Positions 16,778 to 25,526 are shown, numbered from the stretch's first letter. The stretch is 64,000 nt of DNA from Chitinophagaceae bacterium (GCA_016786885.1 JAEUVO010000057.1:1-64000), one strand, 5' to 3'. The notes: generated from the sequence alone by a model not told the origin. Numbers and translations: made by a program.

Positions 16778-17347
16778 ATGCATTCGTTTATGAAACATTA
16801 TTTCCTTCCTGTTCTGCTGCTGTTATTTGCAGGCAACCTGTTTTCACAAAATAAATTGGGCATTGCCACATATACGGTGCCTTTTGGCTGGCAAAGCACA
16901 CAACAGACATCTTCAATTGTGCTGGAAAATAAAAACAGTAAAGGCACCCTTTGTCGTATCACCATTTACGGGACAGAAAATACGGCTGTTACTACAGCAA
17001 ATACCTATTTGCAGTACCGTGCAGGTAAAAATGGGACGAATGCCAGATTTAATCCGAGTCTGAAACAGGTGGTGAAGACGGAGACAAATGGAAATATTGG
17101 TTTTTCATCTTACGCTACCAGCACGGTGAATGAAAAGGAAGTTAGGGTCCATTTTTATTCGTTTACCAATGGCAAGGAAACCTTTTTTGTTGAGTTATTA
17201 ACTGGCAGCAATGATTGTACAACAGAAGTTAACCAGTTTCTTACCAGCTTGCTGATTGACCCGGCTACAGAAGAGACATCGGGGAATGCCAAACGCAGAA
17301 GAAAGGCTGCTCCAGCGGCTCCTGCTGCCCCGGCACCAATGATGTAA
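16778..17347 (+). CDS. Hypothetical exported protein with Ala/Pro tail
   Basis: 189 residues (185 if the ATG at 16790 is used; both give a signal peptide ending near GNLFSQ). The body (YTVPFGWQSTQQTSSIVLEN, CRITIYGTENTAVTTANTYL, EKEVRVHFYSFTNGKETFFV) resembles a small alpha/beta stress-type exported domain but is not recognised. The C-terminus is a basic then Ala/Pro-rich tail (KRRRKAAPAAPAAPAP), low complexity. A TACGTTTG box sits at 16745-16752. Confidence 0.6.
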   Translation: MHSFMKHYFLPVLLLLFAGNLFSQNKLGIATYTVPFGWQSTQQTSSIVLENKNSKGTLCRITIYGTENTAVTTANTYLQYRAGKNGTNARFNPSLKQVVKTETNGNIGFSSYATSTVNEKEVRVHFYSFTNGKETFFVELLTGSNDCTTEVNQFLTSLLIDPATEETSGNAKRRRKAAPAAPAAPAPMM

Positions 17348-17363
17348 TGCTACCACTTACCGG

Positions 17364-17390
17364 GTCGGCTTCGCCTGGCCCGGTATAATA
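17364..17390. repeat. CCGGGT/ACCCGG-type palindrome
   Basis: TACCGGG ... CCCGGTA, a perfect 7-bp stem across a 14-nt loop, between convergent genes. It could serve as a terminator. Confidence 0.45.
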
Positions 17391-17431
17391 AAACAACAGA
17401 GTATCAGGTGTAACTAAAGCAGATCAAACCT

Positions 17432-17980
17432 CTATTTCGTAATAGCTTTTATCTTTTCTATTACTTTCAGCAGGTCAGCATTGGCTTCATTCAGTTTGCT
17501 GTTATCGGGCATGTTGTTCTGCTGGTATTTTTCAATGACAGGAGTAGCTATCATTATTTTAAGTAAGGTATGCAAATCTCTCAGTTCTCTTTCATTGTTG
17601 TTTAAAGTAGTAATGGAACTTTGCCAGTTTGCCATTCTGGTTCGGTAAGCCGTTTCGCTTTTATTGATATGATCGCTGGCCCGCTGTTTTATGACTGCAT
17701 CAGTTATTGTGGCGGCTCTTGCCCTGGCATCTGTGTAGTAACGGTTATTGTAGGAAGTAAAACTGTTATAATTTTCAATAGCATCTTCTCTCTTTTTGTA
17801 AAAATTTTCAATATCATCTTCAATCGTTTCGAGATTGCTGTTTTGTTTTACCGCCTGGTCATAAAACTCTTCGACAAGGTCTTTGTAACCGCCACGGCTT
17901 TTATCAATGCCAGAGGTTAGGGTGATGGCGGAGATGGCTACGACAATAAGGACTACAACAAAGGAATAAGTTTTTTTCAT
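17432..17980 (-). CDS. Membrane-anchored helical protein (LemA-like architecture)
   Basis: 182 residues. One N-terminal TM (SFVVVLIVVAISAITLTSGI) is followed by an almost entirely helical, coiled-coil-rich exported part (NLETIEDDIENFYKKREDAI, IKQRASDHINKSETAYRTRM). The layout resembles LemA proteins, but the LemA core motif (Q.qRR.dLIPNLV) is missing, so LemA membership is doubtful. Function unknown. Confidence 0.55.
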   Translation of the reverse strand: MKKTYSFVVVLIVVAISAITLTSGIDKSRGGYKDLVEEFYDQAVKQNSNLETIEDDIENFYKKREDAIENYNSFTSYNNRYYTDARARAATITDAVIKQRASDHINKSETAYRTRMANWQSSITTLNNNERELRDLHTLLKIMIATPVIEKYQQNNMPDNSKLNEANADLLKVIEKIKAITK

Positions 17981-18226
17981 ATAGTGGTTTTGATAGTTGA
18001 GAATACTAAAGTGATGGAAATTATAATTTATTCCATAACAGGCGGGCCTCTATGACTAACAATAACAATTTCTTTGGATTTACCGGGAAATGGTATACCT
18101 TTTACATCCTCAAAAATCAACAACATGAAATGAACCATAAAATTAACGAGCAATTTATACAAACCGGCGATGTTAATTTTTACGGTGAATTCTATGTGAC
18201 AAATTTCTAAAACAAAAAAGTAACAC

Positions 18227-18715
18227 ATGAAAAAGATCTTATTAGTTTGTCTTGCAGCAGGGAGTATTTTCTTCGTTTCCTGCAACAGCGGAGGCGGTAT
18301 GTCAGCCACTGCTAAAAAAAACCTGGAAGTAAATGATGCCATTATGAAGGCCTATGAGGCCGGCGACTTTGCTAAAATGGGTGATTATATTGCTGCTGAT
18401 GCAGTAGATCATGGGGGTGAAACCGGCGATGTAAAAGGCCTGGATAACATCGTCAGCGAAATGAAACGCTACCGTACTATGATGCCTGATATGAAATCAA
18501 CAATGACCCGGAGTCTTGCTGATGATGAGTATGTTTATACATGGGCAACAATGTCCGGAACGATGAATGGTAAAGCGGTTACCATGTCCAGTGTTGATGT
18601 ATCAAAATTTAAAGATGGTAAAGCCGTAGAGCATTGGATATATATGGATCCAAAAGAAATGATGCAGATGATGCCACCGGCGCCTGCTCCTGTAACCGAT
18701 ACATTAAAGAAATAA
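18227..18715 (+). CDS. Lipoprotein with an NTF2-like (SnoaL-type) domain
   Basis: 162 residues. Lipobox VSCNS (Cys near 19). The domain starts with a helix (KNLEVNDAIMKAYEAGDFAK) and the phrase YIAADAVDHGGETGDVKG, then strands with WATMSGTMNGKAVTMSSVDV and a final FKDGKAVEHWIYMDPKEMMQ, the SnoaL/ester-cyclase-like pattern in which the central Asp-His pair can be catalytic. Exported, so probably ligand binding or a small exported enzyme. A strong terminator follows. Confidence 0.8.
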   Translation: MKKILLVCLAAGSIFFVSCNSGGGMSATAKKNLEVNDAIMKAYEAGDFAKMGDYIAADAVDHGGETGDVKGLDNIVSEMKRYRTMMPDMKSTMTRSLADDEYVYTWATMSGTMNGKAVTMSSVDVSKFKDGKAVEHWIYMDPKEMMQMMPPAPAPVTDTLKK

Positions 18716-18738
18716 TTTTATTTCGCTGAATACTGACA

Positions 18739-18766
18739 GGTTCGTGGTAACACGAACCTTTTTTTT
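18739..18766 (+). terminator. Rho-independent terminator
   Basis: GGTTCGTG-GTAA-CACGAACC followed by eight T. Confidence 0.9.
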
Positions 18767-18876
18767 GCTATTCACTTAATTAACCTACCTTACTATTACC
18801 AACGAATATAATTCACCCCTCTGATTCCTGCCATAGTCTTACCCTCTGAGTTTTTTCACCACCTAATCACTTCAAC

Positions 18877-19770
18877 ATGAAAAGAAGAAATTTTATTTAC
18901 AACTCATCGCTCATTGCTATGAGTGTGGGAGTATTTGGTAAGATCAAATGGGATGGCCATGCTTATGTAGGGGAAGATCCTACCACTACCGATATTCTTG
19001 GACCCTTCTATCGTCCAGGGGCACCTTTCCGCAGCGAACTGGTACAGCAGGGCACCAAAGGCCAGCTGCTTCATTTCAGCGGAACTGTATTTGCTAAAGA
19101 TGCAAAAACCCCACTAAAAGATTCATTGGTTGAAATATGGCATTGTGATGAAAGCGGGGTGTATGATAATACATCTGATGAATATATCTACCGGGCTTCT
19201 TTTAAAACCGGCAGTGACGGCAAGTATCATTTCAAAACCATATTGCCTGTGCCTTATAAAATAGGGCCAACTGAAAGCAGGCCGGCCCATATACATATGC
19301 GTATCTCTGGTAATAATCACCAGGACCTGGTAACACAGGTTTACTTTAAAGGGGATGAGTATCTTGCTAAAGATGAAAGTGCCGGAGACCCAAGGTCACT
19401 GAACCGTATACTGGAATCTTCCACCAATAATAAAAATGAAAAAATAGTGAAGTTTGATATTGTGTTGAAAAATGAATATGTACTGGATGCCGCAGCGTTT
19501 AAGAAAGTGTCAGGTCTTTATGAAATGAAAGATAAATCGATGTGTGAATTTTACAGGCAGGATGACCAGCTTTTTGTAAAAGTGAATGGACAGATCATGG
19601 AAGCCATGGATTACAAAGGCAACAACAGTTTTGAAGGCGGGCTGGGCAGGGTAAAAGCGACTTTTGAATTTCCGGGTAGCGGAGTTGTTAAAGTAAAAAC
19701 AAGCTATATGACCGGGCCGGATAAATTTGTAACGGTAGAAGGAGATAAGATGCTAAAATACCCGGCTTAA
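18877..19770 (+). CDS. Intradiol ring-cleavage dioxygenase family protein, exported
   Basis: 297 residues. The N-terminus KRRNFIYNSSLIAMSVGVFG has a twin-arginine motif, so export via Tat is likely. The dioxygenase core spans about 30-215: LGPFYRPGAP, the ligand tyrosines Y96 (SGVYDN) and Y127 (PVPYKI), and H138/H140 (RPAHIH), the four Fe(III) ligands of protocatechuate- and catechol-type enzymes. The last ~85 residues (from VSGLYEMKDKSMCEFYRQDD) are a beta-rich extra domain. A secreted ring-cleaving enzyme could act on aromatic substrates outside the cell; substrate not predictable. Confidence 0.88.
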   Translation: MKRRNFIYNSSLIAMSVGVFGKIKWDGHAYVGEDPTTTDILGPFYRPGAPFRSELVQQGTKGQLLHFSGTVFAKDAKTPLKDSLVEIWHCDESGVYDNTSDEYIYRASFKTGSDGKYHFKTILPVPYKIGPTESRPAHIHMRISGNNHQDLVTQVYFKGDEYLAKDESAGDPRSLNRILESSTNNKNEKIVKFDIVLKNEYVLDAAAFKKVSGLYEMKDKSMCEFYRQDDQLFVKVNGQIMEAMDYKGNNSFEGGLGRVKATFEFPGSGVVKVKTSYMTGPDKFVTVEGDKMLKYPA

Positions 19771-19788
19771 ATCATTCTACTTAATATG

Positions 19789-19817
19789 AAGCCCTTGCTT
19801 TTAGCAAAGGCTTTGTT
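19789..19817 (+). terminator. Terminator after the dioxygenase gene
   Basis: AAGCCCTTGC ... GCAAAGGCTT stem followed by TGTTTTT. Confidence 0.65.
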
Positions 19818-19868
19818 TTTCTTGTACTTTATTTCTTAAGCAATTTATATTTACTTTCAAACGTATCG

Positions 19869-20387
19869 TTACAATCCAACATATTTCAGGGTATCATAAA
19901 AAGTATAGTATATACCCGGGATATTTAATTGATCCATTTTGTAAGTCAGATAATAAACACCTGCCAAAGAATCGAAGCGGCTGGTATAACCACTCACTCT
20001 GTCGAATTCAGCAGGTGTACTGGAGGGAATTGGCTGGGCATTAATTATTTTTATACAAGTATCAGTAACAGGGTTAAAAATGAAATATGGTATAATGCCT
20101 GCCACATAATAATAACCGGTTCCCGGACTGTAAAATATTCTGTTTGGTATTTCTATTCCATCGGTAATCCATTTCATGTAAAAAGTATCAGTGGCGTGAA
20201 ACGACATTCTTATCGAATCAAAAGCAAAATTGTTGGTGATACTTGACACAGGGGTAGTTCTTGTAATTGAACCTTTGTAAGAGAATAATCCCACTCCGGG
20301 ATAAGCAGATTGTACATCAGGAACTGATTCTTTCTGGCAACCAAAGAGGAGCACAGATAGAAAGCCTATTATGAACAATCTTTTCAA
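19869..20387 (-). CDS. Hypothetical lipoprotein
   Basis: 172 residues. Lipobox LLFGCQKE (Cys at about 17). The mature part is beta-rich (LFSYKGSITRTTPVSSITNN, FYSPGTGYYYVAGIIPYFIF, LAGVYYLTYKMDQLNIPGIY), similar in feel to short DUF-type Bacteroidota lipoproteins, but no family is recognised. Confidence 0.6.
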   Translation of the reverse strand: MKRLFIIGFLSVLLFGCQKESVPDVQSAYPGVGLFSYKGSITRTTPVSSITNNFAFDSIRMSFHATDTFYMKWITDGIEIPNRIFYSPGTGYYYVAGIIPYFIFNPVTDTCIKIINAQPIPSSTPAEFDRVSGYTSRFDSLAGVYYLTYKMDQLNIPGIYYTFYDTLKYVGL

Positions 20388-20474
20388 TTCAGTATTTTTC
20401 TGAAAGATAGCTAAAATAAGGATGAAAAATACGGAAATACAAGGGGCGATTGTGTAATATCTCCAACTTTACTA

Positions 20475-21161
20475 TTACTCCCTTACCTCAAAACTCACCG
20501 CACCAACTTCCTTATCTTTTTTGCTGTTGTAAACTCTGATGATCACTCTGCCGGGTTTGTTTACTTTAACCACAAAGCGGCCGTCTCCAGTCCTGGTAAT
20601 TGTTCCCTGTGTAATAGTCAGCAAGACATCTTCTGGCTTTACTTTATATACGTTTATCGTGAGTGGATTGTCTGTATTGGCATAAAGTACGAAAGGTGTT
20701 TTAGTGATTATATCAATTTCTTCATCTTCTACCTGGAATGTTACCGGTTGCTTGCGGTAAGCTTTCACCGGTCGTCCGTTTTGAATGGCTGGTGTCCATT
20801 TGCCTGATTGTTTTAGTATCCTGACCACTTCTTGTTCCATTCCATAGCCAAGACTGGTGAGTGGTTTTATCTCGGATATACTTCCGTCTTTATCTACAAT
20901 AAATTGTACAAGTACGGTGAACTTTCCGGCAGGGGCATTATTATTTACCGGTGTTTCTGCATTCAGGTTCTTTTGCAGGAACTTGATCCATTCATTCACA
21001 CCGCCGGGATAACTGGCTTCCACTTCCACCCGGTCAAAAATTTTATCAAGACTTCCTGTTGTGTCAGCAGGAGGGGGTGGTGGCGGCGTTTGGCTAAACG
21101 CAGTCTTTGAAGAAAAAAATAATAATAATGCACTCAGAAGGACAGAAATAAAACCTTTCAT
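20475..21161 (-). CDS. Exported TonB C-terminal domain protein with GldM-like tail
   Basis: 228 residues from the ATG at 21161; the longer frame adds a non-signal leader. Signal peptide MKGFISVLLSALLLFFSSK, a Pro-rich run (TPPPPPPAD), then a TonB_C-like domain (PGGVNEWIKFLQKNLN, FTVLVQFIVDKDGSISEIKP, LKQSGKWTPAIQNGRPVKAY). The last ~70 residues (LYANTDNPLTINVYKVKPED ... GRFVVKVNKPGRVIIRVYNS) resemble a GldM C-terminal repeat. The same two modules occur at the end of the 979-residue protein at 41080-44019. Lacking an N-terminal TM anchor, it is more likely a periplasmic binding module than an energy transducer. Confidence 0.75.
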   Translation of the reverse strand: MKGFISVLLSALLLFFSSKTAFSQTPPPPPPADTTGSLDKIFDRVEVEASYPGGVNEWIKFLQKNLNAETPVNNNAPAGKFTVLVQFIVDKDGSISEIKPLTSLGYGMEQEVVRILKQSGKWTPAIQNGRPVKAYRKQPVTFQVEDEEIDIITKTPFVLYANTDNPLTINVYKVKPEDVLLTITQGTITRTGDGRFVVKVNKPGRVIIRVYNSKKDKEVGAVSFEVRE

Positions 21162-21274
21162 GTTACTTAATTTATCAGAAAGATATTTATTTTTTAATAA
21201 TACTTTCTTCCCGGTAAGCCCGGGCATTGCAATAAACAGTAGTACCTTGCAAGACCAATATATAAATTATAAGT

Positions 21275-21667
21275 ATGGAAATCGAAATATTCACTCTTGC
21301 TGATTTTGCACAGGATAATAATTCAAAATTGACCATTGTAGGAACGTTTGACAGTATTAATGCTAAACAATTCCCTGTGCAGCATCCCGCCTGTGCCATA
21401 GCCTGCCGTCTTCGGTTTGCGGCTAAAGAGGCCGGGACTCATGATTTCAAATTAAGACTGATCGACTCTGCAGGCAAGGAAGTAATTCAGCCAATTGAAG
21501 GTAATATCAGTATTGGCAACCCTCCCAATGGACAATTTGCATCCGTTAATGTGGTTATCAATTTTAATCAACTGCAATTCTCAGCACCGGGGCGTTACTC
21601 ATTTGAGTTATCGATTGATGGTGAATGGGTTTCCGGACTTCCTTTATTCTTAAATAAGGTCTCCTGA
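21275..21667 (+). CDS. DUF6941-like small protein
   Basis: 130 residues, no signal peptide. An all-beta sequence beginning MEIEIFTLADFAQDNNSKLT, with HPACAIACRLRFAAKEAG in the middle and ending FELSIDGEWVSGLPLFLNKV, the pattern of the DUF6941 proteins (about 130 residues, found in many phyla). Biochemical role unknown. Divergent from the TonB-C gene. Confidence 0.7.
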   Translation: MEIEIFTLADFAQDNNSKLTIVGTFDSINAKQFPVQHPACAIACRLRFAAKEAGTHDFKLRLIDSAGKEVIQPIEGNISIGNPPNGQFASVNVVINFNQLQFSAPGRYSFELSIDGEWVSGLPLFLNKVS

Positions 21668-21727
21668 ATTATTGATACAGGGAACTTTCTGTCAAACATT
21701 TCCTTTAACAATTTCTTCAATTGTTCA

Positions 21728-21759
21728 TTTGGAAGAGAGCCTTATCTGTCGTATCTTTG
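21728..21759 (+). promoter_or_regulatory. Near-perfect Bacteroidota promoter (TTTG - 20 bp - TATCTTTG)
   Basis: TTTG (21728-21731), a 20-bp spacer and TATCTTTG (21752-21759) match the TTTG/TAnnTTTG consensus. It drives the 65-residue gene starting at 21898 through a leader of about 130 nt. Confidence 0.7.
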
Positions 21760-21769
21760 CAGCGCAAGA

Positions 21770-21805
21770 ATGAGCAAAATGTACCCTGTACTACAAAGAA
21801 TGTAA
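21770..21805 (+). CDS. Possible 11-codon upstream reading frame (M-S-K-M-Y-P-V-L-Q-R-M)
   Basis: A short ATG-to-TAA frame sits right after the predicted transcription start and upstream of the 65-residue gene. It could be a leader peptide or chance. No ribosome-binding site is clear. Offered as a low-confidence observation. Confidence 0.2.
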   Translation: MSKMYPVLQRM

Positions 21806-21897
21806 CCTGACCAGCCTTATCCGCTTGCCACCTGGTTCTCTTACTTCAAAGGACGCTCAGACGATTATTAAACGACAGATTAAAAAAAGGAGAATTT

Positions 21898-22095
21898 ATG
21901 AAGAGCATTATTATGCCCTCAACTGTGCAATTGAATGATGAAACAAAGAAAGAATTGTCACAGGAGGTAAAAGAAACGGTAGCGGCAGATGCTATCAACA
22001 ACAAAAACCAGACATTTACTGTATCACAAATGTGGAACCGGCAACGACAAATGCGTTCTGCCAGTGACAGGATACGTAAATGGAACCTGAATTAA
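21898..22095 (+). CDS. Small hypothetical protein
   Basis: 65 residues, charged and helical (NDETKKELSQEVKETVAADA, MWNRQRQMRSASDRIRKWNL). The ATG is preceded by AAAAAAAGGAGAATTT, an unusually strong Shine-Dalgarno for this genome, and a near-consensus promoter and perfect terminator frame it, so expression looks robust. The C-terminal QMWNRQRQMRSASDRIRKW stretch is basic and could bind nucleic acid; that is only inference. Confidence 0.75.
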   Translation: MKSIIMPSTVQLNDETKKELSQEVKETVAADAINNKNQTFTVSQMWNRQRQMRSASDRIRKWNLN

Positions 22096-22098
22096 TTA

Positions 22099-22125
22099 AA
22101 GCCGCCTGATCAGGCGGCTTTTTTT
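22099..22125 (+). terminator. Perfect palindromic terminator
   Basis: AAGCCGCCTGATCAGGCGGC followed by TTTTTTT; an uninterrupted palindromic stem, the strongest terminator in the window. Confidence 0.9.
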
Positions 22126-22216
22126 GACTGGAAAATTAGCCTTTCGATGATGCAGTTCAGTGCTTGTTATGAGCAATATCAAATTACTGCCCTTTTGCCT
22201 GAATTAGTTTTGCATA

Positions 22217-23038
22217 ATGAAGGGAAGCGGCAAGGATGTATGGGTGCTGTGGTTTTCGTTACCATTGGCAGCATTGGTCGTTTTTGTTAGTGCGACCGGA
22301 TTGAGTACCCCGGGATTTTATGCCGCAGAGACTACTAACTGGCAGGCACAATCTGCAGGACAGGATTTAATTGACCTTTTCATAGTAGTACCTGCTTTAC
22401 TGATTAGTGCTGTGTTTGCATACCATAAAAGGAAAGCGGCTATATTGGTTTGGGGTGCGGTAATAGCCTACTTGCTTTACACATTTCTTATTTATTGCTT
22501 CGCTGTACATTTTAACCAATTATTTATTTTCTATTGTTTTACGCTGGGCTTATCTTTTTATTCTTGGTGCTGGTTTTTCTTTTTACAACTAAGCAGACCC
22601 TCTCCGGCTGTTCACTTTTCAGCTGTTCCCCATCGGATCGTTGGCATTTATTTTATCGTTATTGCGGCGTTGTTTTATTTTTTATGGATGGTGGAGATCA
22701 TACCGGCTGTTGTTAGTGGTGAAGTTCCCAAAAGTGTAAAAGAAACCGGTTTGATCACTAACGCAGTTCATGTTATTGATCTGTCTGTTTTTCTTCCGGG
22801 TTTATTTATTGCCGGAGTGCTGTTACTAAAAAGAAAGATAGCAGGATATATGATGGAACCAGTATTTCTTTCCTTTTTTGTTTTAATGAATATCACAATT
22901 GGCAGCCTGGTGCTGATCATGATAAAACGTGGTATAGAGGGGAATTATAGTGTTGCAATTATAATGGGAATGCTTACCATAATAAGTACAGGTTTGTTGG
23001 TATGGTATATAAAACGAATCAAAGGCAACAAAAATTGA
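22217..23038 (+). CDS. Polytopic membrane protein
   Basis: 273 residues with about eight hydrophobic segments (for example VLWFSLPLAALVVFVSATGL, LIDLFIVVPALLISAVFAYH, YFIVIAALFYFLWMVEIIPA, FFVLMNITIGSLVLIMIKRG, IIMGMLTIISTGLLVWYIKR). No catalytic motif visible. It is followed after 4 bp by another small membrane protein, so the two are probably co-transcribed. Family not recognised. Confidence 0.7.
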   Translation: MKGSGKDVWVLWFSLPLAALVVFVSATGLSTPGFYAAETTNWQAQSAGQDLIDLFIVVPALLISAVFAYHKRKAAILVWGAVIAYLLYTFLIYCFAVHFNQLFIFYCFTLGLSFYSWCWFFFLQLSRPSPAVHFSAVPHRIVGIYFIVIAALFYFLWMVEIIPAVVSGEVPKSVKETGLITNAVHVIDLSVFLPGLFIAGVLLLKRKIAGYMMEPVFLSFFVLMNITIGSLVLIMIKRGIEGNYSVAIIMGMLTIISTGLLVWYIKRIKGNKN

Positions 23039-23042
23039 AACC

Positions 23043-23546
23043 ATGGACTACACGGATTCGAAAATAATTATCATCGGCTATGTCATTTCTAATCTTGTTG
23101 CATTGTTGATGCTCTGGTACAGTTGGAAAAGACCGGTGACGGCGAGAGCCTTGTTCTTTTTATTGTTTGTATGGGCAGGGTTTACTAATGCGGTTACTTC
23201 ACTTAATACTCCTCATGTATACCTGGAATATGCCGATTTTACTTTTTTGCCTTTTTACAAGAGTATAATACTTGGGTTCTTTAGCAGGAATATAACAGCA
23301 ATTGTCATTGGTATAGCCATTTGCCAGTTAATGATTGGGCTTTCTATGGTACTCAAAGGAAAGATTTTCAAAATAGGCTGTATTGGCGGTATCCTTTTTC
23401 TGATTGGCATTACGCCGTTGGGAGTAGGTTCCGGGGCTCCCGCAACGATAATCTGGGCTATTGGGTTGTATTTTCTTTATCGGAAAGGAGCTAAAAACTA
23501 TTGGTGGAGTGGTTTCAGAAAGAAGCAGCCCTCAGGAATTGATTAA
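23043..23546 (+). CDS. Small membrane protein
   Basis: 167 residues with about five hydrophobic segments (IIIIGYVISNLVALLMLWYS, FFLLFVWAGFTNAVTSL, AIVIGIAICQLMIGLSMVL, CIGGILFLIGITPLGVGSG, TIIWAIGLYFLYRKG). Its start lies 4 bp after the previous gene's stop, which supports an operon. Family not recognised. Confidence 0.7.
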   Translation: MDYTDSKIIIIGYVISNLVALLMLWYSWKRPVTARALFFLLFVWAGFTNAVTSLNTPHVYLEYADFTFLPFYKSIILGFFSRNITAIVIGIAICQLMIGLSMVLKGKIFKIGCIGGILFLIGITPLGVGSGAPATIIWAIGLYFLYRKGAKNYWWSGFRKKQPSGID

Positions 23547-23595
23547 GCTCACCGGACAATCCTCAAATTTTTTCTCTTCAATTTCTCCAATCCTA

Positions 23596-23603
23596 TACTT
23601 TTG
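23596..23603 (+). promoter_or_regulatory. Bacteroidota-type -7 box upstream of the arginine decarboxylase gene
   Basis: TACTTTTG fits TAnnTTTG, 38 bp before the ATG. No -33 element recognised. Confidence 0.4.
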
Positions 23604-23641
23604 TACGGTTTTAAAATACTGGACTAACCCGTTATTCAAAA

Positions 23642-25042
23642 ATGACAAACTCTTACCACGACCTCGTAAAGCAAACATTCAATTTTCCGCAGGAAGGAAT
23701 TGAAGTTGAAGATGGCAATCTTTACTTTAATGGCCTGGACCTGAAAGCTCTCATTGCCAAGCATGGCACTCCCATGAAGCTTACTTACCTGCCTAAGATA
23801 GGGATGCAGATTAAAAAGGCAAAGACGATGTTTGCCACTGCATTCAAAAAGCATAAATACGAGGGTAAGTATTTTTATTGCTATTGTACCAAGAGTTCTC
23901 ATTTCAGTTTTGTAGTGGAAGAAGCGTTGAAGAGTGATATACACCTGGAAACATCCTATGCATATGATATTGAGATCATCAAGAAACTTTATGCAAAAAA
24001 GAAAATAACAAAGGACATTAATATCATATGTAATGGGTTCAAGCAGAAAGGGTATACCCGCCGGATCGCCAACCTGCTGAATTCAGGATTTAGCAATGTA
24101 ATACCCGTTTTGGACAACAAAGATGAGTTGAAAGATTATGCACAATCTGTGAAAGTTCCCTTTAAGCTTGGTATCAGGGTGGCAGCAGAAGAGGAACCTA
24201 ACTTCCCTTTCTATACATCAAGGCTTGGCATCCGTGCAAAAGATATACTGGAGTTTTATGTGGACAGGATCGAAGGGTATGAAAGTAAGTTTCAGCTGAA
24301 GATGCTCCATATCTTTCTGAACAAAGGAATTAAGGATGACATTTATTACTGGAGTGAGTTGAACAAGGTTATTAACCTTTATTGCCAGTTAAAAAAGATC
24401 TGCCCTGAACTTGATTCAATTAATATTGGTGGTGGTTTTCCCATCAAACATTCTCTTGGGTTTGAGTATGACTACCAGTTCATGATCAACGAAATTGTAA
24501 GGAATATTAAAGTAGCATGTAAGAAGGCAAAAGTGCCAATGCCACATATATACACAGAATTTGGAAGTTACACAGTAGGAGAGAGTATGGCCCATATTTA
24601 TAGTGTTATTGCAGAGAAAGTGCAAAATGACCGTGAGACATGGTACATGATCGATTCATCTTTTATCACCACATTACCGGATACCTGGGGAATAGGGGAG
24701 AAATTCCTGATGCTGCCGGTGAATAAATGGGACCAGGATTACCAGCGGGTGGTACTCGGAGGTATTACCTGTGACAGCCATGATTACTATGACTCAGAAG
24801 AGCATATCAATGAAGTGTTTTTGCCAAAAACAAATGGCACCAGTGAACCTTTATATGTTGGGTTTTTCCATACCGGCGCTTACCAGGATCAGATAAGCGG
24901 TTACGGGGGTATTAAGCATTGTTTGATACCTTCTCCTAAACATGTAATTGTTGGGTATGATAAAAATGGTAAACTAACTGATTGGGTGTATGCCAAACAA
25001 CAAACAGCACAAAGCATGCTGAAGATATTAGGATATAAATAA
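23642..25042 (+). CDS. speA: Arginine decarboxylase (alanine-racemase-fold, PLP)
   Basis: 466 residues, shorter than enterobacterial SpeA (about 650) but of the Bacteroidota type. The PLP lysine is in YCYCTKSSHFSF. Other landmarks are LHIFLNKG (the 'HIG'-type block), INIGGGFPI (phosphate binding) and the active-site GITCDSHDYYD with its conserved Cys-Asp. It would make agmatine from arginine, the entry to putrescine and spermidine. It ends in a clear terminator. Ornithine or meso-diaminopimelate decarboxylase are alternatives, but the sequence layout fits arginine decarboxylase better. Confidence 0.88.
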   Translation: MTNSYHDLVKQTFNFPQEGIEVEDGNLYFNGLDLKALIAKHGTPMKLTYLPKIGMQIKKAKTMFATAFKKHKYEGKYFYCYCTKSSHFSFVVEEALKSDIHLETSYAYDIEIIKKLYAKKKITKDINIICNGFKQKGYTRRIANLLNSGFSNVIPVLDNKDELKDYAQSVKVPFKLGIRVAAEEEPNFPFYTSRLGIRAKDILEFYVDRIEGYESKFQLKMLHIFLNKGIKDDIYYWSELNKVINLYCQLKKICPELDSINIGGGFPIKHSLGFEYDYQFMINEIVRNIKVACKKAKVPMPHIYTEFGSYTVGESMAHIYSVIAEKVQNDRETWYMIDSSFITTLPDTWGIGEKFLMLPVNKWDQDYQRVVLGGITCDSHDYYDSEEHINEVFLPKTNGTSEPLYVGFFHTGAYQDQISGYGGIKHCLIPSPKHVIVGYDKNGKLTDWVYAKQQTAQSMLKILGYK

Positions 25043-25048
25043 AAAGTA

Positions 25049-25074
25049 AACCCTTTCAGAAGAAAGGGTTTTTT
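25049..25074 (+). terminator. Terminator after the arginine decarboxylase gene
   Basis: AACCCTTTC-AGAA-GAAAGGGTT followed by TTTTA. Confidence 0.85.
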
Positions 25075-25088
25075 ATTAAAATTCCTGT

Positions 25089-25463
25089 TTACCTGTACCG
25101 GGTATTACTTTGTTTACTGTAGCGTTTCCATTCATTGTATTCCCATTTGCTGTAATGGGAACGGTTAATATAATTTCTGTCTAAGTAAAAGCGATTATCG
25201 TAGCCTTTCCAGTACATAAGCCCTTGCGGTCCCCGGTGAAAGTATTGACCGCTTGGATGACGGCTCATTGTAAAACCCGGTGTGGGGCTGATGATCAATG
25301 GAGCTCCGCTAAAATAGGAGGCCGAACGGGTTGGGGATGGAGTTGGTGCTGGTGTAGCATCTCTTCTGTCTTTGGTGGCCCAAACACGACTGTGGCCACA
25401 ACTGGTTAAAAAAATTGCAGCTGTTAGTATAGCTGCCACAGGTAAGATAAATGTTCTTTTCAT
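25089..25463 (-). CDS. Hypothetical lipoprotein, basic and aromatic-rich
   Basis: 124 residues. Lipobox LTSCGHS. The C-terminal half is full of Tyr, Arg and Gly (GQYFHRGPQGLMYWKGYDNR, FYLDRNYINRSHYSKWEYNE). No family recognised. It is followed on the same strand's upstream side by another small lipoprotein, with no clear operon link. Confidence 0.6.
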   Translation of the reverse strand: MKRTFILPVAAILTAAIFLTSCGHSRVWATKDRRDATPAPTPSPTRSASYFSGAPLIISPTPGFTMSRHPSGQYFHRGPQGLMYWKGYDNRFYLDRNYINRSHYSKWEYNEWKRYSKQSNTRYR

Positions 25464-25526
25464 GCGTCTGATTTTAATGATTAGGAAATACGAACATATT
25501 TTACAGCAACAGGGGTTGGTCTATTA

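Noticed and set aside
17432..17980. LemA family
   Set aside because: The architecture fits but the conserved LemA core motif is missing.
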